From JAUZQZ01 sp964624255 (lineage in GTDB: Bacteria > Pseudomonadota > Zetaproteobacteria > Mariprofundales > Mariprofundaceae): a stretch of DNA of 64,000 nucleotides. The stretch lies in NCBI GenBank assembly GCA_964624255.1, contig CAZUWV010000001.1, positions 1 through 64,000 of the forward strand, in the 5' to 3' direction. Shown here piece by piece: positions 16,213-23,942 of the stretch; position 1 is the stretch's first letter; every line of letters begins with the position of its first letter. The translations under genes were made by a program, and so were the position numbers. Under the pieces are notes generated by a model. The model was not told where the DNA came from and did no database searches. It worked only from the letters and a program-made list of their open reading frames with translations.

Positions 16213-17873
16213 TTCAACGTATGCCGCGACGCGGTACCGCCGTCGCTTCAAGTCCGGGGATTGCCATCGGTATAGCGCAGAAAATTGATCAGGGACAGAG
16301 CCCCATTCCGGAGAGGCAAATTGATGCCGGCCATATCCGGGAGGAAATCAGGCGGCTGGAACAGGCCATCATTGATGCCGTTGCCGATCTTGATACCGAA
16401 CGTTCGCACCTGCTGAACCTGGAGAGCCAGGAACCGCTACATATCCTTGATGCGCAACGATTGATGCTGCTGGATACCGATTTATCACACAAGGTCATAC
16501 ACATGATTGGCGAGAAAAAGATTAATGCCGAATGGGCCTTGCACCAGCAGATCAGTGCTATCTGCGGGGTATTTGAAGATATTGAGGATAACTACCTGCG
16601 TACCAGAAAAATCGACATTGAGCAGGCAGGTATGCGTATTTTGCATCATCTCACGGGGCGGGAAGTAAAACCAATTTCTTTTCTGGCTAATGGCGAGCAG
16701 GTGATTCTTATTAGTGATGATTTTGCGCCGCTGGAAATCATACGTTTCTGGCGGCAGGGCGTCGCAGGATTTATTGCCGGACAGGGCGGCATCAATGCCC
16801 ATGGCATTATTACCGCGCGAGGTATCGGTTTGCCCGCGCTGGTGGGCGTGGAGGGTGCCATCAGCCAGATCGAGGATGGCGACCCCGTTATTGTAGACGG
16901 AGAACGGGGTGTGTGGATCGCCAACCCCGACGATGCGAGCTTATCCGAATATCAGCGGCTGGCGCAAACCATGGGGCTGGTTCAGGAAGGCTTGCAAGCC
17001 TTCGTCAGGAAAGCTTCCACAAGTGCCGATGGTCATGTGCTTAAACTCATGGCTAACCTCGAAGTGAATGATGAGGTGCCGCTGGCATGTGCGGCGGGTG
17101 CGGATGGCGTAGGACTATACCGAACCGAGTTCCTGCTGGCGGGTATGGACCGGTTGCCGGGAGAAGACGAGCAGTTCCGACAGTACATGCGCGTACTGCG
17201 CGGCATGGAAGGATTACCCGTAGTCTTTCGACTGATAGATATTGGGGGTGAGAAACCCATGCTGTTTGAGCATATCATGGGCCATGCCGCGACGGGCATG
17301 AATCCTTCACTCGGCTTGCGGGGGGTCAGAATCCTGTTGCACAACCCTGACGTGATGAGGGTCCAGCTCATGGCTCTGCTGCGGGTGGCCGATGAAGGCG
17401 AGATTCACATTCTTATTCCGATGGTGACACATCCCGACGAAGTCGTAGAGGTCCGGCGCATACTGAATACGTGTGCCCGGGCGCTTGGCGTAAAAAATAA
17501 AATCCCTCTGGGGGTGATGATTGAGGTTCCAGCAGCGGTGATGGTCGCCGATGACCTGGCCAAAGTGAGCGATTTCTTTTCTGTCGGTACCAACGACCTG
17601 ATTCAGTATACGCTGGCGGCAGATCGTGCCGATGACGAGGTTGCATATCTTTACGACACATCGCATCCTGCCGTGGAAAGTATGCTGCGGCTCACGGTTC
17701 GTGCCGCGAAAAAGGCGGATATCCCGATTACCATGTGTGGAGAAATGGCTGCCGACAGACAATGGACAGAGCGGTTGATGAACATGGGATTCGACGCCCT
17801 TTCCATGAGCGTCAATCATATTCTTCCGCTACGCGAACATTTGAGTCGTTTGCATTACCATCCGGAAGCATGA
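16209..17873 (+). CDS. ptsI: PTS enzyme I (phosphoenolpyruvate-protein phosphotransferase)
   Basis: 554 residues. Domain order is HPr-binding helical region, phosphohistidine swivelling domain and PEP-binding barrel. The barrel shows FRLIDIGGEKPM, LRGVRILLHNP, VMIEVPAAV, VGTNDLIQYTLAADR and the catalytic Cys in MCGEMAAD. The active-site His segment reads GGINAHGIITARGIGLPALVG; most EI proteins have T-S-H-T around the His, so the flanking residues differ although His is kept. There is no GAF domain, so this is EI-type and not PtsP. It starts within the HPr stop (ATGA) and ends overlapping the region of bioB. Confidence 0.95.
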   Translation: MIQRMPRRGTAVASSPGIAIGIAQKIDQGQSPIPERQIDAGHIREEIRRLEQAIIDAVADLDTERSHLLNLESQEPLHILDAQRLMLLDTDLSHKVIHMIGEKKINAEWALHQQISAICGVFEDIEDNYLRTRKIDIEQAGMRILHHLTGREVKPISFLANGEQVILISDDFAPLEIIRFWRQGVAGFIAGQGGINAHGIITARGIGLPALVGVEGAISQIEDGDPVIVDGERGVWIANPDDASLSEYQRLAQTMGLVQEGLQAFVRKASTSADGHVLKLMANLEVNDEVPLACAAGADGVGLYRTEFLLAGMDRLPGEDEQFRQYMRVLRGMEGLPVVFRLIDIGGEKPMLFEHIMGHAATGMNPSLGLRGVRILLHNPDVMRVQLMALLRVADEGEIHILIPMVTHPDEVVEVRRILNTCARALGVKNKIPLGVMIEVPAAVMVADDLAKVSDFFSVGTNDLIQYTLAADRADDEVAYLYDTSHPAVESMLRLTVRAAKKADIPITMCGEMAADRQWTERLMNMGFDALSMSVNHILPLREHLSRLHYHPEA

Positions 17874-17893
17874 GCCATTTACAGGAGCATACC

Positions 17894-18883
17894 GTGCGAT
17901 ACGACTGGACCGTGAAGGAAATCGAGGCGCTGTTCGCGCTACCGTTCAATGACCTGATATTTCGGGCGCAAGTGTCGCACCGGGCGCATTTCGATGCCAA
18001 CGTGGTGCAGCTTTCCACTTTGCTGTCCATCAAAACCGGCGGCTGTCCCGAAGATTGCAAATATTGCCCGCAATCGACCCACTACGATACAGCAGTTGAA
18101 TCCGGGTTGTTGATGAAGAAGGAAGAGGTGATAAAGGCGGCACGTGCAGCGAAAGAGAATGGTGCCTCCCGCTTCTGTATGGGGGCAGCCTGGCGCGAGC
18201 CCACAGAGCGTGCCCTCGATAGGGTCTGTGACATGGTGCGCGAAATTAAGGATATGGACATGGAAACATGTGCGACGCTGGGCATGCTAAGTGGCGAACA
18301 GGCCGCAAAGCTCAAAGCTGCGGGACTGGATTACTACAATCACAATCTCGATACCGACCCGGAGTACTACAAGGAAATCATTTCTACGCGCACCTTCGAT
18401 GAGCGGCTGGACACATTGAGGCATGTGCGTTCCGCTGGCATGAGTATCTGCTGCGGTGGTATCGTTGGTATGGGGGAATCGCGTCGCCATCGCGCTGGTC
18501 TGGTCGTACAGCTGGCGCGTATGCGGCCGCACGCGGAGAGCGTGCCGATCAATTTGCTGGTGAGGGTGGAGGGTACGCCAGTCGCCGGAGATGAGCAGTT
18601 TACCGAAGACCTGGATAACTTTGAGTTCATCCGCACGATCGCCGTTTCGCGTATTACCATGCCGACTTCCCATGTTCGGCTTTCAGCCGGGCGCGAGGAA
18701 ATGAGCGAAGAAATGCAGGCGCTTTGCTTTCTGGCCGGAGCAAACTCGATTTTTTATGGCGAGAAGTTGCTCACGACCGGCAATCAGGATGCCGATAGGG
18801 ACCAGAAATTGTTTGAAAAGCTCGGCATCCGTCCGGAGAAATCTGCACCTGCACCCTCTTCCCGCCGGATGGCCAATGCCTGA
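17894..18883 (+). CDS. bioB: biotin synthase
   Basis: Radical-SAM enzyme of about 329 residues that inserts sulphur into dethiobiotin. The [4Fe-4S] motif CPEDCKYCPQS (CxxxCxxC) and FCMGAAWREP, YYNHNLDTDPEYYKEI and CCGGIVGMGES are diagnostic. I place the start at GTG 17894, giving the family-typical MRYDWTVKEIEALF with AGGAG seven bases upstream; an ATG at 17870 overlapping the ptsI stop would add eight residues. The other biotin genes are not here. It follows ptsI so closely that it is probably read from the same transcript. Confidence 0.95.
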   Translation: MRYDWTVKEIEALFALPFNDLIFRAQVSHRAHFDANVVQLSTLLSIKTGGCPEDCKYCPQSTHYDTAVESGLLMKKEEVIKAARAAKENGASRFCMGAAWREPTERALDRVCDMVREIKDMDMETCATLGMLSGEQAAKLKAAGLDYYNHNLDTDPEYYKEIISTRTFDERLDTLRHVRSAGMSICCGGIVGMGESRRHRAGLVVQLARMRPHAESVPINLLVRVEGTPVAGDEQFTEDLDNFEFIRTIAVSRITMPTSHVRLSAGREEMSEEMQALCFLAGANSIFYGEKLLTTGNQDADRDQKLFEKLGIRPEKSAPAPSSRRMANA

Positions 18884-19089
18884 CTCGTCCCTGCCACGGC
18901 TAATTTATTCTAACGCCAATGTATCTAAAAAACGATAAATCCAAACCATCCATGATCGATAAGTTATTGTTTTTGTTGTGGAAAAAAGGATACGAATATT
19001 TAATCAGCATGAAGTTCAGGTATTAGGTATTTTTCCAGCGAAATCAAGATGTTACCTATTAAAATAAATTGGCCGTGCGACCCTGTAGG

Positions 19090-19246
19090 CTAGCTTGGAC
19101 TATTTGCCGCGTCCTTGCTGGTTCCTTTGTCCGCACCGAATCCCTCGTCGGTTGTTCGTATGCATGGCTACGGTCGCCCTCCTTGGAATCCTTTGTGAAC
19201 AAAAGGCCTGCGCAATCATCACGGCGATTTATGAATAGTCCAGGCA
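19090..19246. repeat. family A element (MITE-like), copy 1
   Basis: It begins CTAGCTTGGACTATT and ends ATTTATGAATAGTCCAGG, imperfect terminal inverted repeats. The interior CGCACCGAATCCCTCGTCGG and CGTATGCATGGCT is shared with copies at 37037, 55156 and 58249. It lies in the 567-bp gap after bioB, together with a bare palindrome (19347) and a half family C element (19377). The remaining DNA of the gap (18884-19089 and 19247-19346) shows nothing recognisable. Confidence 0.75.
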
Positions 19247-19346
19247 GTGGATAGCGCCGACAGTCAGGGCTTCCAGACCATTTTTCGACAGCGGGCGCTT
19301 TCGCGAGTTTGACGGTCGCTGCCGCGCGCGTAGCATCGTTCGCGCT

Positions 19347-19376
19347 GACCTGCATTATTCGTGAATAATGCAGGTC
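19347..19376. repeat. perfect 30-bp palindrome, two family A ends fused
   Basis: GACCTGCATTATTC, a two-base spacer GT, then GAATAATGCAGGTC: a 14-bp perfect stem. Each arm equals the outer end of family A copies such as that at 58249-58416 (CCTGCATT...GAATAATGCAGG). It therefore looks like an A element that has lost everything between its ends. Confidence 0.6.
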
Positions 19377-19424
19377 AGGAGCCTGCCGCACAGTAAATTT
19401 CCCATAAATCCGACAGGCTCCTGA
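19377..19424. repeat. half family C element with terminal hairpin
   Basis: It opens AGGAGCCTG and closes with CAGTAAATTTCCCATAAATC then CGACAGGCTCCT, the right end of family C. The first and last bases form an AGGAGCCTG/CAGGCTCCT stem. It lies 26 bases before the next gene and could reduce read-through or influence translation; that is inference. Confidence 0.6.
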
Positions 19425-19450
19425 CAATGAAAACAGGTAAGGAGTGCCGT

Positions 19451-19765
19451 ATGTTCGTCACCATGAATCGTTTTACCATCGATCCCGATCACTGGGGTGA
19501 TTTTGAGGATCGCTTCAGGCAACGTGCGGGGCTGGTGGATGATGAGCCCGGTTTTATCCGTAACGCCGTACTGCGCCCATCCGAAAAAAGTAGCGAACAA
19601 CATATCGTCATGACCTTGTGGGAATCTCGCGAAGCGTTCGTAGCATGGACGAAATCGGAATCCTTCAGAAAGGCGCACGCCAAGGCGGGCCAGACGCCGA
19701 AGGAATGGTTTGTCGGGCCAACAAAACTGGAAATGTTTGAAGGCGTCATCGACTCTTCCGATTGA
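19451..19765 (+). CDS. antibiotic biosynthesis monooxygenase (ABM) domain protein
   Basis: About 104 residues from the ATG at 19451 (AAGGAG six bases upstream; an earlier in-frame codon at 19427 is less likely). It shows the ABM dimeric alpha-beta barrel pattern: MFVTMNRFTIDPDHWGDFED, GFIRNAVLRPS, and VMTLWESREAFVAWTKSESF. The last block resembles HmoA-type heme-degrading monooxygenases. A role in heme breakdown or redox quinone chemistry is possible, but the family is functionally broad. It stands alone between repeat-rich DNA and a convergent LysR gene; an inverted repeat CTTTAACC/GGTTAAAG (about 19802-19860) may end both transcripts. Confidence 0.8.
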   Translation: MFVTMNRFTIDPDHWGDFEDRFRQRAGLVDDEPGFIRNAVLRPSEKSSEQHIVMTLWESREAFVAWTKSESFRKAHAKAGQTPKEWFVGPTKLEMFEGVIDSSD

Positions 19766-19869
19766 AGGGGAGGTATCCACCCCGGACAAGCTTGCACCTC
19801 GCTTTAACCTGTACTCTGAATAGTTCTGCACTGCCGCGCATGCGGTACACGGGGTTAAAGGGAGAGGAT

Positions 19870-20769
19870 TTATCCATCCCTTGCGACTTCCCTGATTAGC
19901 CATGCCCTGAATGCAGCCAGTTCCTCGCTCTCCCTGCGGGTTGTTGGCCAGACCAGATAGTAGGCGCTCGTCGTTGGCATGGCGTGGGTGAAAGGCTGGA
20001 TCAATCGCTTGTCTTTCAGCTCCTCCTGTACCAGCAACGGGTCAATGATGGCGACGCCGAGACCGCGCATGGCGGCAGCGATAGTGAAGTTTCGCGTTTC
20101 AAATTCCTGATCGCGGCATGGCTTCAGCCTGGTAAGTCCTTCCGCGTCCAGCCACGCTTGCCAGTCGCCTGGTCGCAGTCTGGAGTGGAGTAGTGTATGT
20201 CCGGCGAGGTCGGAAGGCTGGTTTAATGGTGTGTCCCCGGTTGGTGTGGAAGGACTGCAAACCGGGGTAAACTGCTCGTCCAGCAGGCGGAGGGCGTGGG
20301 TGTCGGCCCATGACCCCTGACCTGACCTGATGGCGCAATCCACATCTTCCTGTTCGAAATCAACGAGCTTGATGGATGTGGAAATATGCACCTTGATGTC
20401 CGGATAGATTTTCTGAAAACGGTACAGCCGCGGGATGAACCAGCGCATGGCAAAGGTGGAAAGCATACTGACCGTAATGGTGCCGGGGCTTTGTCGAGGT
20501 TTGATGGCGCGGATGGCATCGTCCAGTTGGGCGAAAGCATTTGACACCCGAGGGTGCAACGATTTCCCACTTGCGGTCAATGCCAATCCTCGGGGGTTAC
20601 GCGTAAACAGCTTGAGGTCCAGTTCCGCCTCCAGACCGCGAATCTGATGCGAAAGGGCGGACGGGGTGACGAAAAGCTCGGCGGCGGCAGCGCGCAGGTT
20701 CAGGTGTGTTCCGACTACGGAGAATACCTGGAGGGCCTTCAGAGAAGGAATGCGAGAACCGTTAGACAT
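19870..20769 (-). CDS. LysR-family transcriptional regulator (GcvA-like)
   Basis: 299 residues. The N-terminal winged HTH (PSLKALQVFSVVGTHLNL, then ELFVTPSALSHQIRGLE) and the substrate-binding domain (TVSMLSTFAMRWFIPRL, DCAIRSGQG) fit the GcvA/AmpR subgroup. The ligand is unknown. It is divergent from leuC with about 100 bp between them, so it may control leuCD, though the GcvA-type sequence does not itself suggest leucine. A palindromic site lies in the shared region at 20784-20801. Confidence 0.9.
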   Translation of the reverse strand: MSNGSRIPSLKALQVFSVVGTHLNLRAAAAELFVTPSALSHQIRGLEAELDLKLFTRNPRGLALTASGKSLHPRVSNAFAQLDDAIRAIKPRQSPGTITVSMLSTFAMRWFIPRLYRFQKIYPDIKVHISTSIKLVDFEQEDVDCAIRSGQGSWADTHALRLLDEQFTPVCSPSTPTGDTPLNQPSDLAGHTLLHSRLRPGDWQAWLDAEGLTRLKPCRDQEFETRNFTIAAAMRGLGVAIIDPLLVQEELKDKRLIQPFTHAMPTTSAYYLVWPTTRRESEELAAFRAWLIREVARDG

Positions 20770-20783
20770 GAGAAAAACTCAAC

Positions 20784-20801
20784 ATATACGAAAGAATATA
20801 T
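20784..20801. promoter_or_regulatory. candidate LysR-type operator between lysR and leuC
   Basis: ATATA, eight bases, TATAT: an AT-rich inverted repeat containing a T-N11-A arrangement. It lies 15 bases from the lysR start and 70 from the leuC start. AT-rich DNA makes chance palindromes common, so this is tentative. Confidence 0.3.
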
Positions 20802-20871
20802 CCTTTTATTTATTCTTGCAGCAAGTTTATATTTTGCGAATCTATTGATATTTCTTTGTGAGGATCCAGCG

Positions 20872-22275
20872 ATGGGAAAGACTCTGTTTGACAAGGTCTG
20901 GGAACAGCATGTGGTGCGCAAGAACGACGATGGTTCCACCCTGTTATATATTGATCGGCATTTGATCCATGAGGTAACCAGTCCGCAGGCCTTCGAGGGA
21001 TTGAGGATAGCGGAGCGTTTGCCATGGCGCGCGGGTGCCGCAGCCGCGACACCTGACCATAACGTACCGACCGAGCATCGGGACAGGGGTATTACCGATC
21101 CCGTTTCGCGGGTGCAGGTCGAAGCTCTGGACAGGAACTGCCAGGAATTCGGCATACGCGAGTTTGGTATGGGTGATGTACGGCAGGGTATTGTGCATGT
21201 AGTGGGGCCCGAAGAGGGGCTGACGCTGCCGGGCATGACGTTGGTTTGTGGCGATTCCCATACGTCCACGCACGGCGCGCTGGGCGCTATTGCCGTGGGC
21301 ATCGGCACATCGGAAGTTGAACATGTGCTGGCAACCCAGTGTCTGATCCAGACAAAGCCTAAAGCGATGCGCATCCGTATGGATGGCTTCCTGCAGAGAG
21401 GTGTAACAGCCAAGGATATGGCCTTGTATATCATTGGCTGTATTGGTACGGCTGGCGGATCGGGATATGCCATTGAGTTTTCCGGTTCTGCTGTGCGCGG
21501 GTTATCCATGGAAGGACGTATGACCCTCTGTAATATGACCATTGAGGCGGGCGCGCGCTGCGGCATGGTGGCCGTGGATGGTACCACGATTGAATATGTG
21601 AGGGGTCGTGCGTTTGCACCGGAGGGCGGATTATGGGATGCAGCCGTGGCGGCATGGCGCGAGCTGTATTCCGATGAAGGCGCGGTGTTCGACAGGGAAT
21701 ATGTATTTAATGCGACGGGAATACCGCCGATGGTGTCGTGGGGAACGAGTCCAGAGATGGTGGTTCCGGTGACGGGGTCCGTTCCGGTGCCGGATGAGGC
21801 GTGCGATGAGGTCCAGCGTGAGTCCTGGCTGCGGGCGCTGCAATATATGGGCCTTGGCGCGGGTATACCAATCCGGGATATTGTCGTGGATAAGGTATTT
21901 ATCGGTTCCTGTACCAACGGACGCATTGAAGATTTCCGCGCCGCTGCAAGGGTCATAGGAGGTAAGAGAATCGCTCCGAACATCAAGTTGGCCATGGCGG
22001 TTCCGGGTTCCGGTTTGGTCAAAAGGCAGGCTGAGGAAGAAGGGCTGGACGATATTTTTCGCGGGGCCGGGTTCGAGTGGCGCGAACCCGGATGCTCGAT
22101 GTGCCTGGCGATGAATGCCGACCGCCTGAATCCGGGCGAGCGCTGCGCATCAACCAGTAATCGCAACTTTGAGGGGCGGCAGGGGCGAGGTGGACGCACA
22201 CATCTGGTCAGTCCCGTCATGGCGGCGGCGGCGGCTATCGCCGGTCATTTTATTGATGTTCGGGGTTGGGATTGA
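20872..22275 (+). CDS. leuC: 3-isopropylmalate dehydratase, large subunit
   Basis: 467 residues from the ATG at 20872 (AGGAT upstream). Aconitase-family enzyme holding a [4Fe-4S] cluster with Cys ligands in VFIGSCTNGR and EPGCSMCLAMN. LVCGDSHTSTHGALGAIAVGIGTSEVEHVLATQ is the LeuC signature. With LeuD it isomerises 2- to 3-isopropylmalate in leucine synthesis. Frame continues upstream into the divergent lysR gene but that is not homologous. leuD follows directly; leuA and leuB are not in the window, so the pathway is split. Confidence 0.97.
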   Translation: MGKTLFDKVWEQHVVRKNDDGSTLLYIDRHLIHEVTSPQAFEGLRIAERLPWRAGAAAATPDHNVPTEHRDRGITDPVSRVQVEALDRNCQEFGIREFGMGDVRQGIVHVVGPEEGLTLPGMTLVCGDSHTSTHGALGAIAVGIGTSEVEHVLATQCLIQTKPKAMRIRMDGFLQRGVTAKDMALYIIGCIGTAGGSGYAIEFSGSAVRGLSMEGRMTLCNMTIEAGARCGMVAVDGTTIEYVRGRAFAPEGGLWDAAVAAWRELYSDEGAVFDREYVFNATGIPPMVSWGTSPEMVVPVTGSVPVPDEACDEVQRESWLRALQYMGLGAGIPIRDIVVDKVFIGSCTNGRIEDFRAAARVIGGKRIAPNIKLAMAVPGSGLVKRQAEEEGLDDIFRGAGFEWREPGCSMCLAMNADRLNPGERCASTSNRNFEGRQGRGGRTHLVSPVMAAAAAIAGHFIDVRGWD

Positions 22276-22299
22276 ATGGGCCGCGAGAAGGAGACAGGC

Positions 22300-22938
22300 A
22301 TGCAGGCATTTACAACACTGGAGGCTTTGGTGGCGCCATTGGATCGCGCCAACGTGGATACGGATGCAATTATTCCCAAACAGTTCCTGAAATCCATCCG
22401 CCGCACGGGCTATGGCCCTTACCTGTTCGATGAGTGGCGCTATCTGGATTATGGGGAGCCCGGTATGGACTGCTCAAACCGCCCGAGAAATACCGATTTT
22501 GTTCTTAATCAGCCGCGTTACCAGGGGACAGGTATTTTGCTGGCGCGCGAGAATTTTGGCTGTGGATCCAGCCGCGAGCACGCGCCGTGGGCGCTCCTGG
22601 ATGGTGGGTTTCGTTGTGTAATCGCGCCCTGTTTTGCCGACATTTTTTACAATAACTGTTTCAAGAATGGAATCCTTCCCGTTGTATTGCAGGGTAAGGA
22701 AGTGGATAAGTTGTTCGTCTCATGCAAGGCCACACCGGCTTATACACTCAATATTGATTTGCAGGCGCAAACGGTGAGAACCCCGGAGGGGGATGTGCTT
22801 GCCTTTGAAATTGATACGTTTCGCAAGCACTGCCTGCTGGAAGGCCTGGACGACATCGCCCTGACGCTAGGATATGCCGCCGATATTGATGCCTATGAGA
22901 AACAGCGTAGCGTCGATGCGCCCTGGCTTGACTTCTAA
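22300..22938 (+). CDS. leuD: 3-isopropylmalate dehydratase, small subunit
   Basis: 212 residues beginning MQAFTTLEALVAPLDRANVD at the ATG 22300, with AAGGAG seven bases before it; an ATG at 22276 directly after the leuC stop is the less likely start. Family motifs: DTDAIIPKQFLKSIRRTGYG, FGCGSSREHAPWALLDGGF and IFYNNCFKNGILP. It provides the swivelling domain that completes the LeuC active site. A CCTGGG/CCCAGG hairpin at 22946-22970 may act as a weak terminator after it. Confidence 0.97.
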   Translation: MQAFTTLEALVAPLDRANVDTDAIIPKQFLKSIRRTGYGPYLFDEWRYLDYGEPGMDCSNRPRNTDFVLNQPRYQGTGILLARENFGCGSSREHAPWALLDGGFRCVIAPCFADIFYNNCFKNGILPVVLQGKEVDKLFVSCKATPAYTLNIDLQAQTVRTPEGDVLAFEIDTFRKHCLLEGLDDIALTLGYAADIDAYEKQRSVDAPWLDF

Positions 22939-23058
22939 CTTGAACCCTGGGTTTTATAAACAGGCCCAGGCAGGGAGAAAGAGTTTTTTCGTTGCCGTGG
23001 TTTTCTTGTGGCAGCTCGAATTTCAAGCTACATTTCAGTCTGTGTACGGGGGTGAAAA

Positions 23059-23745
23059 ATGCGTGTAACGATAAAATGTGTGATATCCGTAGCTTTGGCC
23101 ATCGGTTTGGCCGCATGCGCCACCGTGCCCAATGACCGGAATGCCCAGGCCAAAGAGAAGGCAGCCGCGGGTGCCGTGTTGGGAGCCATTGCCGGGGCTA
23201 TTATTGGTTTTCAGGGCGATCACTCGGGTGGCGCACTCAGGGGTGCGCTCATAGGCGGCGCCGCAGGCGGCGCTATTGGCGCAGGCGTGGGGCATTATAT
23301 GGATAAGCAACAGGCTGAGTTTGAACACCAGTTGGCGAATGAGCGCGCCACCAACCAGGTTGAGATCGAACGGCTTAAAAATCAGAGCCTGAAAATCACC
23401 ATGAACAGTGAAGTATCATTTGCTTTCGATTCCGCGAATATTAAACCTGCTTTCCGTTCCACGCTGAATAAAGTCAGTGATATTTTGGCGCGCTATAGTC
23501 GCAGCCGTATCAAAATTGTGGGGTATACCGATAGCGTGGGCTCTGCGACCTATAATCAGGGACTTTCCCGGAGGCGTGCAGAGTCCGTCGCCTCTTACAT
23601 CGAGAGCCGTGGCGTGCAGACGTCCCGTATCCGCACGGAAGGACGCGGAGAGTCCGACCCTCGGGCCAGCAATGCTACGGCAGCCGGTCGTCAGCTTAAC
23701 CGACGTGTCGAACTGCTCATTATTCCCGATCAAAACATCCAGTGA
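23059..23745 (+). CDS. OmpA-family peptidoglycan-binding lipoprotein with glycine zipper
   Basis: 228 residues. The signal peptide ends with lipobox GLAAC (Cys about residue 20). Residues 35-90 are a glycine-zipper segment (AAGAVLGAIAGAIIGF and GALIGGAAGGAIGAGVGHYM) that can insert into or pack against membranes. The C-terminal OmpA domain (about 115-225) has VSFAFDSANIKPAF, IVGYTDSVGSATYNQGLSRRRAESV and NRRVELLI, which bind peptidoglycan. Such proteins (YiaD/Pal-like) anchor the outer membrane to the wall. It stands alone downstream of leuD. Confidence 0.9.
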   Translation: MRVTIKCVISVALAIGLAACATVPNDRNAQAKEKAAAGAVLGAIAGAIIGFQGDHSGGALRGALIGGAAGGAIGAGVGHYMDKQQAEFEHQLANERATNQVEIERLKNQSLKITMNSEVSFAFDSANIKPAFRSTLNKVSDILARYSRSRIKIVGYTDSVGSATYNQGLSRRRAESVASYIESRGVQTSRIRTEGRGESDPRASNATAAGRQLNRRVELLIIPDQNIQ

Positions 23746-23794
23746 GCGATTCACCTCCATCTGTTCAGGGGCGGCACGGGCTAGCGGCTCTTGA

Positions 23795-23929
23795 GATTTA
23801 TAGGGTGTAGCCGCCATACGGCTGGCCGACGAAAGATTTGGTGCGGACAAAGGGACCCCGCGAACGAGATGTAGCAGATCCTGTGGGGGGCAAGGGGCGT
23901 GGCAGCGTTTGTGAATAGCGCAGCTTAGT
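23795..23929. repeat. family A element, inverted and partial, copy 2
   Basis: Read on the minus strand it follows the A consensus: GAATAGC..CAAACGCTGCCACG, CCCTTTGTCCGCACCAAATC, then a degenerate CGTCGGCCAGCCGTATGGCG. About 35 bases (CCCGCGAACGAGATG...) interrupt the middle and the other end is missing. It occupies most of the 197-bp gap between the OmpA-type gene and the phosphatase gene. Confidence 0.55.
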
Positions 23930-23942
23930 ATAACCTTCAATC

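Noticed and set aside
20739..22220. 493-codon minus-strand frame opposite leuC
   Set aside because: Rich in Pro/Ser/Arg without motifs; it is the antisense shadow of leuC, which has intact catalytic motifs.
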